A stretch of 64,000 nt of DNA from Yponomeuta sedellus (lineage: Eukaryota > Arthropoda > Insecta > Lepidoptera > Yponomeutidae): the NCBI GenBank assembly GCA_934045075.1, contig OW203722.1, positions 17,205,486-17,269,485 on the forward strand. The letters are read 5' to 3'. The number at the start of each line of letters is the position of its first letter. The stretch's first letter is position 1. The notes under the pieces are model-generated. The model did no database searches and was not told the origin of the DNA. It saw only the letters and a program-made list of their open reading frames with translations. Shown piece by piece: positions 1-11,849 of the stretch. The translations under genes were made by a program, and so were the position numbers.

Positions 1-115
1 CGCGAATCACACGTTTTGTTGCGCTAAAATTTCAGAATTTGACAAACAGGGTATTCGAAAGTTACTTCACACTTTGAATTTTGAAATCGTTTGACTCGCG
101 TCGTCACACTACTGG
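1..115 (+). mobile_element. MITE copy (family M1), cut by the window edge
   Basis: Right part of a short inverted-repeat element also at 11270-11694, 50726 and 57188: the body (GCGCTAAAATTTCAGAATTTGACA) in broken form and the right end ACTCGCGTCGTC...ACTAC. The left terminus lies outside the window. Confidence 0.6.
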
Positions 116-1354
116 TTCTATTCCAAAAAAAAGATTCCCTGTATTGTATCCAGCTAAGTACTCACTCGTACATTATAAATGTGGAAATAAACCTAGACTA
201 TGGCCATTAAAAATAATTTATTTTAATATCCATTTAACAAATTAACAAACTGGTCCACTATACACAGTACAGTCCACTGCACGCAATCTTGAGGTCCGTG
301 CCTCTACTCAATTACGTTATGAATGTCCTTACAACTGAAATGCAAAGGTTGATGTACTCAGGTTAACCACAAAACTGCTTTACTTCTAGATTACGCGCAT
401 CAAATCTTGAAAGATTACAATCGTCTGTCAAATTCCATACAAATTGTTATCGCTAACGTCCGGATTCCGACCGGATTTATAATAGTGCGCATAATTAGGC
501 CTTAGATCGACTTAACTTGATGATTATAACTGGTATTTGAATGTTACTGCTGTGCGTAATAAAGACAGCTTAGTTAACTTCAGACATTATCCTTATAGCG
601 ATAAGTTCCAATGTCTAATGACTTTTTAAATATCTAGGGAAAACACCTTGCGTTGCCAGTATCGATGTTATTTTAGTTGCTTCTATATATAGGAATATGA
701 TGTACATTGTTCTTTAAAAGTCAAATAACTTCGTAAACGCCCTTAAATGCACGTTTTCAAGTTATAATTTGCGAGTTTGATAAAAATGCTCTTTCCTAGG
801 GGCGAGTGTCTAAAAGGCGTTTATTGTTCAATAGTCAGGTATTATTATGGTAAAGACTGTATCGTTACCAGTATTGATTGGTTTTGATTTTTGAAGTTCC
901 TTAATAACCACTAAAATATTTTACAGTGCTTTAAGCATACTGAAAATTTAAACTAGGCAAAAACAATCTCAATTAGGAAGGTTATCAGGCTAAATAGGTA
1001 AGCCTTATACAAACATCAACGCATGAAAATACACATTGTTTTATACATTTTATTTAGCCCACGTCATAGTTTTAAGAACTGAACAGTACAACAAAAGATA
1101 TGCACACTTTATAGCAAACAAATAGCAACACACTTTCACGATATACCTATCCATCTAATTTACCTATACTTATTAAATTAGATTTAAGTTTATGTTCCAG
1201 AGGACTGCCTCACATACTGGGCTAAAGCTGATTTGAATCGCCTTTTAAGTGTCATTTAGTAGGCATCTAAATAGAAATATACAATTATGAAGAACCCTTA
1301 TTCCTAGTTTGGGACCAGCACCTATTATTTTTTTATATTGTCTAAATACGTCCC
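116..1354. other. Intergenic, no gene seen
   Basis: AT-rich sequence with no credible exon. A diverged repeat unit at about 390-500 (ATTACGCGCATCAAATC start) recurs near 1785-1880, 15572-15680 and weakly at 40607-40720; its class is unknown. Confidence 0.5.
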
Positions 1355-1760
1355 ACTGCAGGATTGGCAATTTCAGGCGCTGACGTATTTCGGACACTCA
1401 GGATCCGCACTATGATTTCCTTCACAGTTACCGAGTGGTATTGCTACACTTCTGAACACACCTATTGGCCCACCTCGCATTTTCAGTTTCGTTTAATCCT
1501 AGCTAAAAATTTATATAAGGTCGAGCAAAAAGTTTTTATGCAGTTTTGAACCAGGTTTATGTAAAATGTATCAGGTTTAAAACTGCATGAATAGTTTTTG
1601 TTTAATCTAGCGATCATATTTAGGTAGGGCCATCAAAACCTTAACTCTAAGGCCTAACCTGGGCCAATAGGATGTATCCAGGAGTGTATTATAACTTCAC
1701 AAATATACTTATGTAGCAGTGGACTAGTATAGACGAAATGTAATTAACTTAGGATACAAA
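1355..1760 (+). repeat. Degenerate lepidopteran SINE (family S4)
   Basis: Contains the recurring block TTCACAGTTACCGAGTGGTATTGCTAC and a later ACTTCACAAATATACTTATG...CTTAGGATACAAAGTC block, shared with 9160-9430, 13858-14130, 47340-47600 and 58375-58615. Broken and diverged. Confidence 0.5.
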
Positions 1761-3477
1761 GTCGAACACCCAGATATACTCGTATTACGCGCATCAAAAT
1801 CCTGAATGATTTTACTTGTGTATGAGTCAAATTCCATTCTAATTTCTAATGACTACGAAATAGTGTAAAATAGCAGAGATTGTCGTGCTAATATCACTCT
1901 GTTGAACTGTGATAACTTTTTCAGACTCCAGACCCTGACTTGTTACTAGTAAATGTGCCTTTAAATACAGTGGTAAATGTTTGTTTCCGTTTCCCAGTCA
2001 CTTTATAAATGCCATCGGTTTATAAAGGGTAACTTTTACCATTTATGCCAAACACTACACTGCTTTACCGTCTACAGCATATCAACACGAACGGCCTAAT
2101 TCACAAAAACACGATTCCACTAAAACACCCCAGAGGCGTTTATTTAATCTGTGGTTATGTATTTTCCTTGAAAAATCTTGTTTTAAGGAATTCTGTTTTT
2201 ATAAATAAGGCCGTTAGATTTTTGTAGTTGATAATTCGTCCATAACGTAACTGATTAGAGGGCACTTATGTAAAGTTTGATGTGGTTTCGACCGTACCTA
2301 TCACGAAGAGAAAAGATGGCAATATATCCTAAAATTATTAAAATATGAATAATGCCCGACAAATAATAACTCGAACAAATTAATTTGTCTTCGCATGGAC
2401 GTATTTTGAGTTGTCGTAACTCGTTTAGCGAGTCACGTGGAATGTGAATTGTGTGACCTTTAGATTAGTCAATCACAAACTTATCCTGACTGTGAGAATT
2501 ATTGTTCAAGGGCTTAATATCTCGGGCATTATTACAAAGATCTACACTGTGCCTTTAAAACTATTTATACTTATTGTGATCTTAGCTTATAACTCCCTAT
2601 CGTAAGTAATAAATACCTAAATTTACCAAGAAGTATAGATTATTCACAAAATATTCCACGATCAAGATTGTATTGGTAGAATTTTAACTAACCAGCAGAC
2701 ATAACGATGTAAAATTCGAAATCACAAAGTTGAAAATCTTCTATGCTAATGCAACCAAAATTAGCCCCGAGAATGGCCTACTAAAGATTTTTTCTGACAC
2801 GCCGTTGCTAAGGTCTGAGGCTACGGATTCTCTAATCTTGATTAACGGTCTCTTAACCGGTCCAACGATTCAACTCCAGCAAACGGAAAGTTTAGGAAGA
2901 TAACCACTTGGTTAAGAGAAAATCGGAACTTTGAAATGCATCTAATAAAAGGTGTATAACTATTCTTATTTATAAATATTTCGCAAGATTAACTACCAAA
3001 CATTTTGACTACTATGGATCCAACTACATACGAGTATATATTAAAAGTCATCTACCACGTCTTTACCTTACACTGTAAATTCAGTATAAACTTTCGCAAA
3101 TATAAAGGTATTCAACAATGGCACCAAGTAAGATATTGTAAAGATAAACAGCGAAATTAAAGAAATTTAATACGTTAGGTAATCAAACCAACTTTAGTTT
3201 AACTATACAAGGAACTCCGCCCAAAGAGCCGTTAACGGTAAGGCGATAGTGGCCATTGTGATTGTAATGCGTTGCCGTCAGCTAACCAGGAGCTCTCGGT
3301 CGGGGGATGAAATCACAAAAAAAATTAAGGTCCTATCACGAACCAAAGCTTAAATTACTATATGTATTATAATTATGTAATGGTTTATATAAGTATATTA
3401 TTTTTAAGTAGAAATATGTATGGATATTCATATTTGCACCAACTACCCGTCTCACTTTTCCTTCAGCAACTCTCCAT
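1761..3477. other. Intergenic, no gene seen
   Basis: Only short, AT-biased open frames; none resembles a known protein or carries splice-site context. Nothing else recognised. Confidence 0.5.
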
Positions 3478-3612
3478 TGTAGGTTGTCTGGAAGAAATTG
3501 TTCTAAGCAATAAGGCCGCCAATTTTACTGTATTTTTTTTAATTATTTTATGTTTGTTTTTCCTCGTTTACAATAAAGAATATTCTTATCTTCTTATCTT
3601 ATCTTACCTTGG
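3478..3612 (+). mobile_element. LINE 3' end with TCTTA tail (family L1t)
   Basis: GGTTGTCTGGAAGAAATTG, then ATAAGGCCGCCAATT, a T-rich stretch and ACAATAAAGAATATTC, ending in TCTTATCTTATCTTA repeats. The same 3' end appears in whole or part at 15270, 29380, 32651, 33218, 45000, 45896 and 62090. This is the tail of a truncated non-LTR retrotransposon. Confidence 0.7.
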
Positions 3613-4504
3613 TGATACAATTGTTTGAAAGATGCCCACTAAAGCACTGTTCTACTTTTATTATATTTCAATACAACCGTAGCACAATGCTGACTATTAG
3701 AAATCTTCATTAGTGAGATCATACTGCACTTAAAATAGCACTAAGCAGTCACTGATTTTAATACTCTGAAAGTCAAGATTTTTTGTTTAAAGTGGGCAGG
3801 GTTTGATCTAATGTATGAGATGCAAAAAATTGATTGCTCTACCGATTGTATTCAAATCAAACAAAATTAAACAAAATTTAAGTGGGCACCATGCTATCAA
3901 ACCATTTAATGTGATTTATAATGATGGGTTTGATTTTGGAATATTTAAAGAGGTTAGGTTAGGGTCTCAAGAAGTTTTGAGAAAGAGATAGGTCACGCGA
4001 AAAACACTGAGCGTAATTTTATCATAACGAAAAATAAATATAAAAATGTACAAGTTTAATACCAACTTCTTAAGTGTCGCAAAATTTAATACCTGATTGA
4101 GAGAGAAAATAAATAAAGACAAATACACTTAGGTACCATAATTTTACATATCTCTACATAGAAATGAAACCAGCTGCATTACTGAACTGCACTTACTTAA
4201 ACCCTTCTTCGCTAGGGTCCCTGCATAGGACTTAACGAAAAATAAAATTATTACATTGAACAACGACTAAATACAGAAATAAAAAAAAATACAATGTAAT
4301 ATATTACGGTGGAGAAACAAGAACCGCTTGGGCACTGCCAATATTAATTTGTTAATACAAAACTATGTAACTTAAATAATTAATTTATAGTACTTATATC
4401 ATTAGAAATTTTCTTTTAGACTCAAATTATTAAATACAACAATAATTATAATATTTTGTAGGTACGTACAAGCTACTATTTTATTTCACAAACAAAAAGT
4501 AAGA
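3613..4504. other. Intergenic, no gene seen
   Basis: AT-rich single-copy-looking sequence without recognisable coding or RNA features. Confidence 0.5.
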
Positions 4505-4572
4505 CCTAACCTTCCTGCGATGCAGGAAGAGAACTGTGCCCCAGTAGCGGGGGCATAGAAGTGTCGATATCG
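4505..4572 (+). mobile_element. Fragment of 5S-like SINE (3' part)
   Basis: CTAACCTTCCTGCGATGCAG...GTGCCCCAGTAGCGGGGGCAT matches the tail-side module of the 5S-derived SINE family (see 12931-13280). Confidence 0.65.
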
Positions 4573-6052
4573 AATATTGCAAACCTCAGCATATATAATC
4601 CATGATGAATGCCTCCCGAGAGGAACGCCACTCCCTTCAAACCTCGGCCATATGCATACAACAAATCAAAACAAACGTTCGACTCGTGATAGACACTCAA
4701 AGCAAAGCGGCCCGGCATAAAAGGTTAGTAACGTTTACGAAATCGTTTGAATATCAGATGGGCTTCAGAAAACAAAGGAATGTCTAAGCAATGTCAATTA
4801 AAACTCAGTATTAAGTAGGCAGGCCATGTCTTGCCTATTTGAAGGGTTCCGTAGGTAATAAGAAACCCTTTAAGATGAGAGAAACAAACCTATGGTGAAT
4901 GACGGTCCATACATGCGTTTATGCAGTAAATGACGTGACGTCTATATAAATACTTATGCGTTGATGAGTTCCTCCTATATAGTTTCGGCAAGTGAATAAA
5001 TCGATACTAATAATTTCAGTTGGATCATTGAATTTTAAGTAAAATTCAATGGTTGGAACAACAAATTATAGCTCACGCGACGCGACCATCTGTTCCTCCA
5101 TTTGCGGAAACGAAATTTAAAGTTGGTTTCATGCCACGCGAAGTATTTCAACAATTCCTTAGTTAGTAAACTTAATAAGTTTTTGTTCGTTCCGCGCGCT
5201 TCCAGCTTCCCGTTATTATGACGAACTTAATTTTTTTCCCTTGTCTTTTTACATCTTTTGTGTCGATATATCGTCATATTTTACGCTTTAAGCGCCTTGC
5301 ACGCTTTTTTGGCTTCCATTTAAATATTTTCCGGTTCATTCGTCGGGGGTGCGTTTCATTCCGCTGGTTAAACGATTGATGCATGATTCGGCAAATGAAA
5401 TCGTAAAGACGATGGCTAAAAACGATGGCTCATAAAATATTACTATATAAAAAGAGGTTCCAATAACGCTTTGGATCACCAGAATAACAGTATCAGTAAA
5501 TTCCAAATCAGACATAAGATTTTTTTTGTTGTGAGGTTTATTTTTATTTTTGTACATTATATATATTTTTTATTATTATAAATTTACGCACTGTATGTGC
5601 TCTAATGTTGTGTATAGGATATATTTAAATGTACTTGTGTATAATAATTTATTCATCAACAACTAAAGAATATAAGTAGTAATACATGTTTTGTTTTTTT
5701 TTTCTATATTGTGTCCTAAATTAAATTTATATATGAATTATTTATGTACAGATTTTTGTGTATTTTTTTCCTTAGGTTGCATTTACGAACTAACCCTTCA
5801 AGAATACACGGACGTACGCTTCGGCACACATACCCAAAAATAAGAGTTAGAAAAACAAGAATGCTCTCATCTAAAAATATACCTACGCATAAACTCATGA
5901 GCGATAAAACGGTATGCAGGTACTTATGTCATATCTGGACTGGAACCGATATAATGCACCGTAGATGCTTACTTAACTTGGAGCGATTATTAGTGTACTT
6001 AAAGCACTTAACATACGGTTACCTACTTCCAACCACAGAGGGACGATGTACA
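4573..6052. other. Intergenic, no gene seen
   Basis: No exon recognised. GGGTTCCGTAGGTAATAAG at 4846-4864 is a minus-strand scrap of the repeat annotated at 54730-54940. Confidence 0.5.
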
Positions 6053-6512
6053 TAGGGCCGGCCACATACTCGTACATTCCATTTTCCGATTCGGTATTCC
6101 GATTCAAAATATCGGTAAGGTATCACGAACGCATTCAATTTAGACAAACCTGTGGGCCTACCACATACATATCGTAGTTTTCCGTTCGAAATTTTGCCCG
6201 ACACGGAATTCCGCGTGGTAGCCTGTGCGTCTGGCTTCTCGTACAGAAAAAAAGCATTCCGAATGCAACTCGCGACATATTTTCTTACTCTTAGAAAGAT
6301 ACATCATCAATGCTATCGCAATCAGAAAATCGCCTCCATATTCGCTGAAAAAAGGTCAAAACTCAATAGCTAGCGTCTTTCGACTCATGCGACAGCGACA
6401 CCATGTATCGACAGCGATGCAAAAACGAAAATAAACGGATATGACTGAATTCCGTTCCGATATTTCGAATTAATATTCCGAAGGGAATTCCAATTGTGTG
6501 TGACCGGCCTAA
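6053..6512. mobile_element. Candidate nonautonomous DNA transposon with imperfect terminal inverted repeats
   Basis: Left end TAGGGCCGGCCACATAC mirrors the right end GTGTGTGACCGGCCTAATA, and both sub-terminal zones are rich in inverted ATTCCGATTC/GGAATTCC motifs. About 460 bp with no transposase frame. A related scrap occurs near 46946-46995. Flanks suggest TA but no clean duplication. Confidence 0.5.
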
Positions 6513-6559
6513 TATACTAGGCATAGGTAAGTCAGTATTGAGAATGACATGTGATAATT

Positions 6560-6915
6560 ACTTTTTGACAAGCTATGGAGAGAGCTATGCTCGGAGTTTC
6601 TTTGAATTATAGGATTCGTAACGAATGCATCCGACAGAGAAACAAAGTTATCGACATAGCTCAGAGAATCAGCAAGCTGAAGTGGGAGTGGGCTGGCCAT
6701 ATCTCGCGAAGAACCGATAACCATTGGAGTAAACACGTTCTTTAGTGGAGACCGTGACTCGGCAGTCGTAGTGTAGGACGCCCTCCGACTAGGTGGGATG
6801 ACGATCTGCGAAAAGCTGCAGGCAGAAGCTGGATGAGGCAAACTGAAGACATTGCGTTATGGCGCTCATTAGGGGAGGGCTATGTCCAGCAGTGGACTAA
6901 TATAGCCTGAAGAAG
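6560..6915 (+). pseudogene. LINE (RTE/endonuclease-RT type) C-terminal and 3' end remnant
   Basis: Plus-strand translation with frame breaks gives typical LINE C-terminal motifs: RNEC..QRNKVIDIAQRI, then SKLKWEWAGHISRRT, then VGRPPTRWDDDLRKAAG, ending YVQQWT just before the stop. The nucleotide 3' end (GGGCTATGTCCAGCAGTGGA) recurs at 14170-14275, 46060-46470 and 62868-63083. 5'-truncated and dead. Confidence 0.75.
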
Positions 6916-7539
6916 AAGTTGGAATGTATATAGGTTCACTACCAATTTCATAGACTGGTTAATGCAGAAATCATGTCACCTACCACAATCCTGGCAAACT
7001 GCTTTCGCTTCATTCAGATTCATGCATGCACGTGTACTCTACATTATCATTTTTTGGTTTCCGTAGTTGGAGGGTGCCAATGGATCCCTATTATGACGTG
7101 TAACTGCCCAACAGTCTGACATAGTATTTTCTAAGGTTAACACGAGCAGTAGACATAATTAAAACTGTTTTTATACTGATTTATGCTCGTTTATTACATT
7201 TTTTACAATTTTCCAACGTTTCGGCACTTTTTCAGGTGCCGTGGTCCCCGATGACATATTTAGGGTATTCTCTCTCAAGCCATAATAGATTGAAATGTTC
7301 TTAGAATATGTGTTGTTATTTTATGGGATTGCCCACAGAACAAGATCTATATTTGTGGGATTGCGCAATAAACTATATAAAAATACAAAAGCGTGTCTTA
7401 AGCGGATCCCTTAGACACAAAAAACGCTTTCATTGTTTTTTATTAGATACATGTGCGGCTATTAACATTTCTGCGTACAACTGTTAAAATGGTTATGATT
7501 ATTGTATGTCTCTAAAGTATAAACAAATGAAGATACCCT
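6916..7539. other. Intergenic, no gene seen
   Basis: Near 7180-7260 there is a repeat-like motif (CCAACGTTTCGGCAC...CAGGTGCCGTGGTC) of a kind common in lepidopteran DNA. No coding exon. Confidence 0.4.
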
Positions 7540-7629
7540 AGCCCCAGCAGTAAGGACATACTAGGGTTGATGTCGAAGAGTGTCGTTTCTATCACTCCAA
7601 GAAAAGACACTCTTCGACATCAACCCTAG
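7540..7629 (+). repeat. 5S-like SINE tail fused to a perfect 24-bp hairpin
   Basis: GCCCCAGCAGTAAGGACATA is the tail module of the 5S-like SINE. Its last bases begin an inverted repeat: 7561-7584 and 7606-7629 are perfect complements (24 bp) around a 21-base loop. Confidence 0.75.
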
Positions 7630-8225
7630 ACAGGCAAACATAGACAAACGAAATATTATAGATAAAAAATGATATATTTCTTAGTTTGAAACTCACACCA
7701 TAGAAATACAAAGTGCAGAGCCAATAGAAAAAAATCATAACTAGTTTTATAATAAAACTGTAGACTGTAGGTTCCAAAAATAGTTGTCACAGTTGTTAAG
7801 ATTTCTCATGATTACTTTTAGATAAAAACGTAGGTATGATAAAACAAGTTATATTTTTTCCATTGTTGGTGTTAGTTAGCACCCTAAAACGCCTTAAATT
7901 GACATTTAAATGAATAAAGTGGCCTTAGGACAAAGTTACCCATAACGCAAATGTACGCTTGTAAAAGTTTATGTCGACTAGAAATTAAAAGTAGAACTGA
8001 CCAAGTACTTAAATTGTGGTGACAATAACGTAAATTAGATTTCCTATCTCTTGTGATATTTTTATATTGTATAATTTATAATATTTATGAACTCTAAATT
8101 TGGCATCTCACTCAAAAAGACATGAAAAAAATTGAGAGACCCCACTTTAATATAACAGTTTTTACATAACATCCATATGTTATAATATCCGCCATGTTAA
8201 TTGAATCCCTTAAAATATAGCCTAA
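7630..8225. other. Intergenic, no gene seen
   Basis: AT-rich, no recognisable feature before the TACA array. Confidence 0.5.
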
Positions 8226-8470
8226 TACATACATACATACATACATACATACATACATACATACATACATACATACATACATACATACATACATACATAC
8301 ATACATACATACATACATACATACATACATACATACATACATACATACATACATACATACATACATACATACATACATACATACATACATACATACATAC
8401 ATACATACATACATACATACATACATACATACATACATACATACATACATACATACATACATACATACAT
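8226..8470. repeat. TACA tetranucleotide microsatellite, about 61 perfect copies
   Basis: 245 bases of uninterrupted TACA (ATGT on the other strand). Long open frames of repeating four-residue units arise in every frame and are not genes. Confidence 0.98.
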
Positions 8471-8491
8471 TAGAAATAACCTCCTTTCACC

Positions 8492-8532
8492 CAACTTTTT
8501 CTTCTTCTTCTTCTTCAGGCTATATACGTCTA
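8492..8532 (-). repeat. LINE 3' terminus with TTC tail (fragment)
   Basis: TTCTTCTTCTTCTTC followed by AGGCTATATACGTCTATACTA, the minus-strand form of the LINE tail seen at 6915 and 46331. Confidence 0.5.
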
Positions 8533-9159
8533 TACTACCCAAATTATTAAAAGCAAAGTAAGCCTTTATGAAGTGAAATTAATGAGTGCGTGGGAAAGGT
8601 CCCAGATTCACCCCCGGTGGACAGGGAAGCGAGGTGATCGATAGAACCCGAAAAATCCGTTACGAGGTAGCGGCCGCGTCTTTTTTCGAAGATTCGTACC
8701 CCTAGCTGGAATAAAATGTCTTGATACTCTTTGAACTGCGAATTTTATTCTACAGTCCAAATTTGAGACGAGACGACCATGAAATAAGATCAGAATGTTC
8801 AGCAGAGCACGCACAAAGTTTTTTTGCAAATAGTCACGGTAGATACAATGGGCAGCCTTATTGTTAAGATAAGCATTTGCGTTGTGTTTACATTAGTTAT
8901 TTAGTTCTACTTGACTTAAACAAATTTTGAGTCTTTTTATGCAACGATGCAGAACGCAAGTTGTGATAAATTTTTCAAGAAACAATTTGTTTTTCTTACA
9001 AATTTTTTTCTGCCTTAAAGCCTCGGAGGCAAGCCGTGGAGGGTTAAAGAAATAATTTAACGTAAGATACATGGAAAAACGGTGAATATTACATTTGTTT
9101 GTCGTTAAACGTTAAATTACTTTTTAGATTTGCGTTATTTCAAAAGTACCTTGTATTTG
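8533..9159. other. No gene seen; possible unclassified repeat
   Basis: Block 8605-8760 (GCGGCCGCGTC, CGAAGATTCGTACCCCTAGC) looks repeat-like but has no partner in this window. Otherwise nothing recognised. Confidence 0.4.
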
Positions 9160-9430
9160 AAATGCACATTGTTAAGGCCATTGTACGTAGCAAGCGCTGA
9201 GGTATGTTAACACTTCAGACACTACCAGGTTACCTCACGATGCTTTTCCTCACAGTTTAGCGAGTGGTATTGCTACTATGACTTCACAAATGTACGTAAC
9301 TTAGAAAACAAAGTGATTAGTATTGGATTTGAATTCAACTCCCGATTGACAATCCGATGTTATATGCTCCGTTACCACCACTCTACACGCGCTCTACGCG
9401 CAAGTATCAAAACCTGATGGTCGGCACGTA
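9160..9430 (+). mobile_element. SINE (family S4)
   Basis: Blocks GCAAGCGCTGAGGTATG, TTACCTCACGATGCTTTTCC, TTTAGCGAGTGGTATTGC and ACTTCACAAATGTACGTAAC occur in the same order at 13858-14130 and 47340-47600, and inverted at 58375-58615. This is a widespread lepidopteran SINE type; these copies are about 250 bp and diverged. Confidence 0.65.
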
Positions 9431-10479
9431 AGCCTAAAGTCAAAGAAGCCACCCTATTGTCGTACAATATTTATTCTTGCGTAGATCTACTCGGCGACGT
9501 CTTTCAGGTCGACCCATTGTGCCGGGTTCATGGGAACCGGCAAAAAATTGCCTTGACAATTTTACCCATTCACATATGCCACTCCAAAATAGACGTTAAG
9601 CCTGAGCAAGAAGAGACAGAGTGTAAGAGTGAACTGTAAATTAATACGGTCTCAAAAGTCCCAACATTCGAAACTGAATAAGCACTTTTACAAAGCGTGT
9701 TTCGCGTAATATTTAAGACGCCCCACGTGTTCAAAGATTAGGATAGACATTTTATCTAAATTGTAATAAGCTGCACAGCTCATGCAGTGTCTGCTGCGAT
9801 GCAATCATAAAAGACGTTAGAGGATCTGAGACTAACTAAACAAAAGATACACAAAGTTAATTTCTGATTATTTACCATACTATGGCGATGGATGATAACG
9901 CAGTGAGATAGAGAGTTTAATAACTGAATAATCTGGCGACAACTAGTATAGTGGGTAGGTCACAAATAAAATATTTGCTAAGACACAACATAGCTTGTTT
10001 GATTACGTACTACTCACAACTCAAATAATTGTCAGGACTAATAAAAGCAGAGAATTTCTATTCTCTACAAAGAAACGACAACGATCTAAGGCGTCGCTAC
10101 ACTATAGATAAGTTTAAGCTACAGTCTATCTAGCTCTCTACCCTCAAAATGCAAGAATCAGAATATCGTCAGTTGGAAATAACTGTTGTAAGCCGCCAAT
10201 GGAGTAATAAACAATTTGTTTAATAAGGTCGCCAATGGTGTAATAAACAATTTTTTATGTTTTCCTGGTGTACCATACAGAATATTCTTGTAATTATAAT
10301 AAATTAATTATAATTATTTTTTCTCTGGTTGTGTATTCTAATAAAATAAATATAAAAGGTATAACTGTTACCAATTTCCAAAATATTATATGCTATTTTA
10401 CTTACGTGCAAAACTCGTATTCATAATAATAATATCCGTAAATGAAGATCCTCAATTACTATGCTATACTAAAGTTACC
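9431..10479. other. Intergenic, no gene seen
   Basis: AT-rich. 10195-10300 carries a weak LINE-tail resemblance (GCCGCCAATGG...ATAATAAATT, partly repeated in tandem). No exon recognised. Confidence 0.45.
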
Positions 10480-10487
10480 ATCTACAG

Positions 10488-10988
10488 CAGTGTTTCTTAA
10501 CCTTTGGTCTGTGGACCCCTGGGGGACTGTATGAGGGTCCGTCTTATCTATGAACCATTTAACAGTCGTAAATAAATTTATCATTTACTGCTTTTGTCAA
10601 CCTCTGTGAAAGTGCATTTTCTGCTCTTGTGTGTACTAAACACAAATACAGAAACAGATTACTAGTGGAATCAAAATTAAGAGTGCAACTCAGTAGTAAT
10701 ATCACGTAATATCAACCTAAATATCATTAACCTGTGAATTCTTGCGTGAGTAGATCGGCACGCGTTTAAGCTTGAGTTTTAAGAGTTCCAGAAAAGCAGC
10801 ATCAGCCTTCATTCATTATTCATTTCATTCACTATTGTTAAATATTATTTGAAAAAGTATATTTTTTGTAATTTGTAGTACTAAATAAATGGTTCGAAAT
10901 ACATTGCTTCTTATGTTATTTAGGGGGTTCTCAAAATTGTGCTTGATTTACTAAAGGGCTCGCGGACAAAAAAGGTTAAAAAACGCTG
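10488..10988 (+). mobile_element. hAT-superfamily DNA transposon remnant with 8-bp target duplication
   Basis: Termini CAGTGTTTCTTAACCTTT and (inverse) CAGCGTTTTTTAACCTTT form 18-bp inverted repeats with two mismatches. ATCTACAG flanks both sides (10480-10487 and 10989-10996), a perfect 8-bp target-site duplication as expected for hAT. At 501 bp it is internally deleted but keeps a piece of transposase (10578-10709). Confidence 0.92.
10578..10709 (+). pseudogene. hAT transposase C-terminal (dimerisation) fragment
   Basis: 43 codons to a TAA, reading LCESAFSALVCTKHKYRNR followed by LLVESKLRVQLSS. This matches the conserved end of hAT transposases of the ZBED5/Zisupton-like kind (LCE..FS.L...K.KYRNRL). 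No start codon and no DDE catalytic region remains, so it is a relic inside the 501-bp element. Confidence 0.85.
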
Positions 10989-10996
10989 ATCTACAG

Positions 10997-11269
10997 CTTT
11001 AAAATGTATGGAAAATGTGGAGATTATTTGCGGTTATTGTCCATAGTAAAAGTTGTCCTAGTATAAAAATATTTATGTGCCCTTTGAAACATAAAATACG
11101 CTTGTATTTGAAACATAAAATAATAGATAAATGGTAGTAAAAGCAAACCATAGTTGGTTATTAAATAAAAACTGCTACCCTGGCTTGCCCTCTCTCTCTT
11201 ACCTACCTGCTTTTAAGAACCTGTTTTATTCCTAAAATGTGTAAACCGCTACGAATGTAATCCAGCATA
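10997..11269. other. No feature seen
   Basis: Short AT-rich spacer between the hAT remnant and the MITE array. Confidence 0.5.
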
Positions 11270-11694
11270 GATAGTACGAGGACACGAGTCACGCGATTTG
11301 TAAGAATTCAACAATTAATGTACTGGAAATTCAGACTTTTGACGAAATTAGACCCATGCTGAAATTAACTTTATATTTCCCTATATAGGTACTAGCCTGG
11401 GTAATACGAGGACACGAGTCACGCGATTTGTGGCCCTAAAATGTCAGAAATCGACATTTTATGTACTGGAAAGTCACGACTTTTGACGTCAAAACGCGGG
11501 ACTAGCTTGGTCGTATTACCCAAGCTGAAATTAGCTTGATATTTACCTATATACTAGCCTGGATAATACGACGACACGAGTCAAGCGTTTTGTGGCGCTA
11601 ACATGTCAGACTTTGACAGTTAATTTACTGGAAAATCGCGTCGTTCGACATTTAAAACGGCCGAGCGCGCGACTAGCGTCGTCGTACTACCCAT
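11270..11694 (+). mobile_element. Three MITE M1 copies in a tandem array with shared spacer
   Basis: Copies at about 11270-11350 (right end lost), 11398-11522 and 11560-11694. Each starts near GG(A/G)TA(A/G)TACGA(C/G)GACACGAG, has the core TGTACTGGAAAGTC, and ends GTCGT(C)GTA(C/T)TACCCA, mirroring the start. The spacer GCTGAAATTA...CCTATATA..TACTAGCC is also repeated, so element plus flank was duplicated. Confidence 0.8.
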
Positions 11695-11849
11695 ATTAAT
11701 TCTTTATTCTTGTAATAGCCGTTGGTTTACCATAGATCTCTAAATAAATAAAATTTTAAATAAAATAAAACTGCTGAAAATAGTATTGTCTGTGATTAAG
11801 TAGAAGTTTTTCTTCCTATTCGTCTAAATAACGTTACTTCCGTGTTCAA

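Noticed and set aside
5744..6055. 103-codon plus-strand frame
   Set aside because: Low-complexity basic sequence without similarity, next to a transposon end; expected by chance.
8112..8542. Several 90-116-codon frames of Met-Tyr-Val-Cys or Thr-Tyr-Ile-His repeats
   Set aside because: Translation artefacts of the TACA microsatellite on both strands.
8700..8830. Pseudogene of the last MCT-like exon (minus strand has IWTVE after an aligned CAGTCCAAAT)
   Set aside because: The match is only about ten bases plus a few residues, with stops on both sides; more likely coincidence within a repeat.
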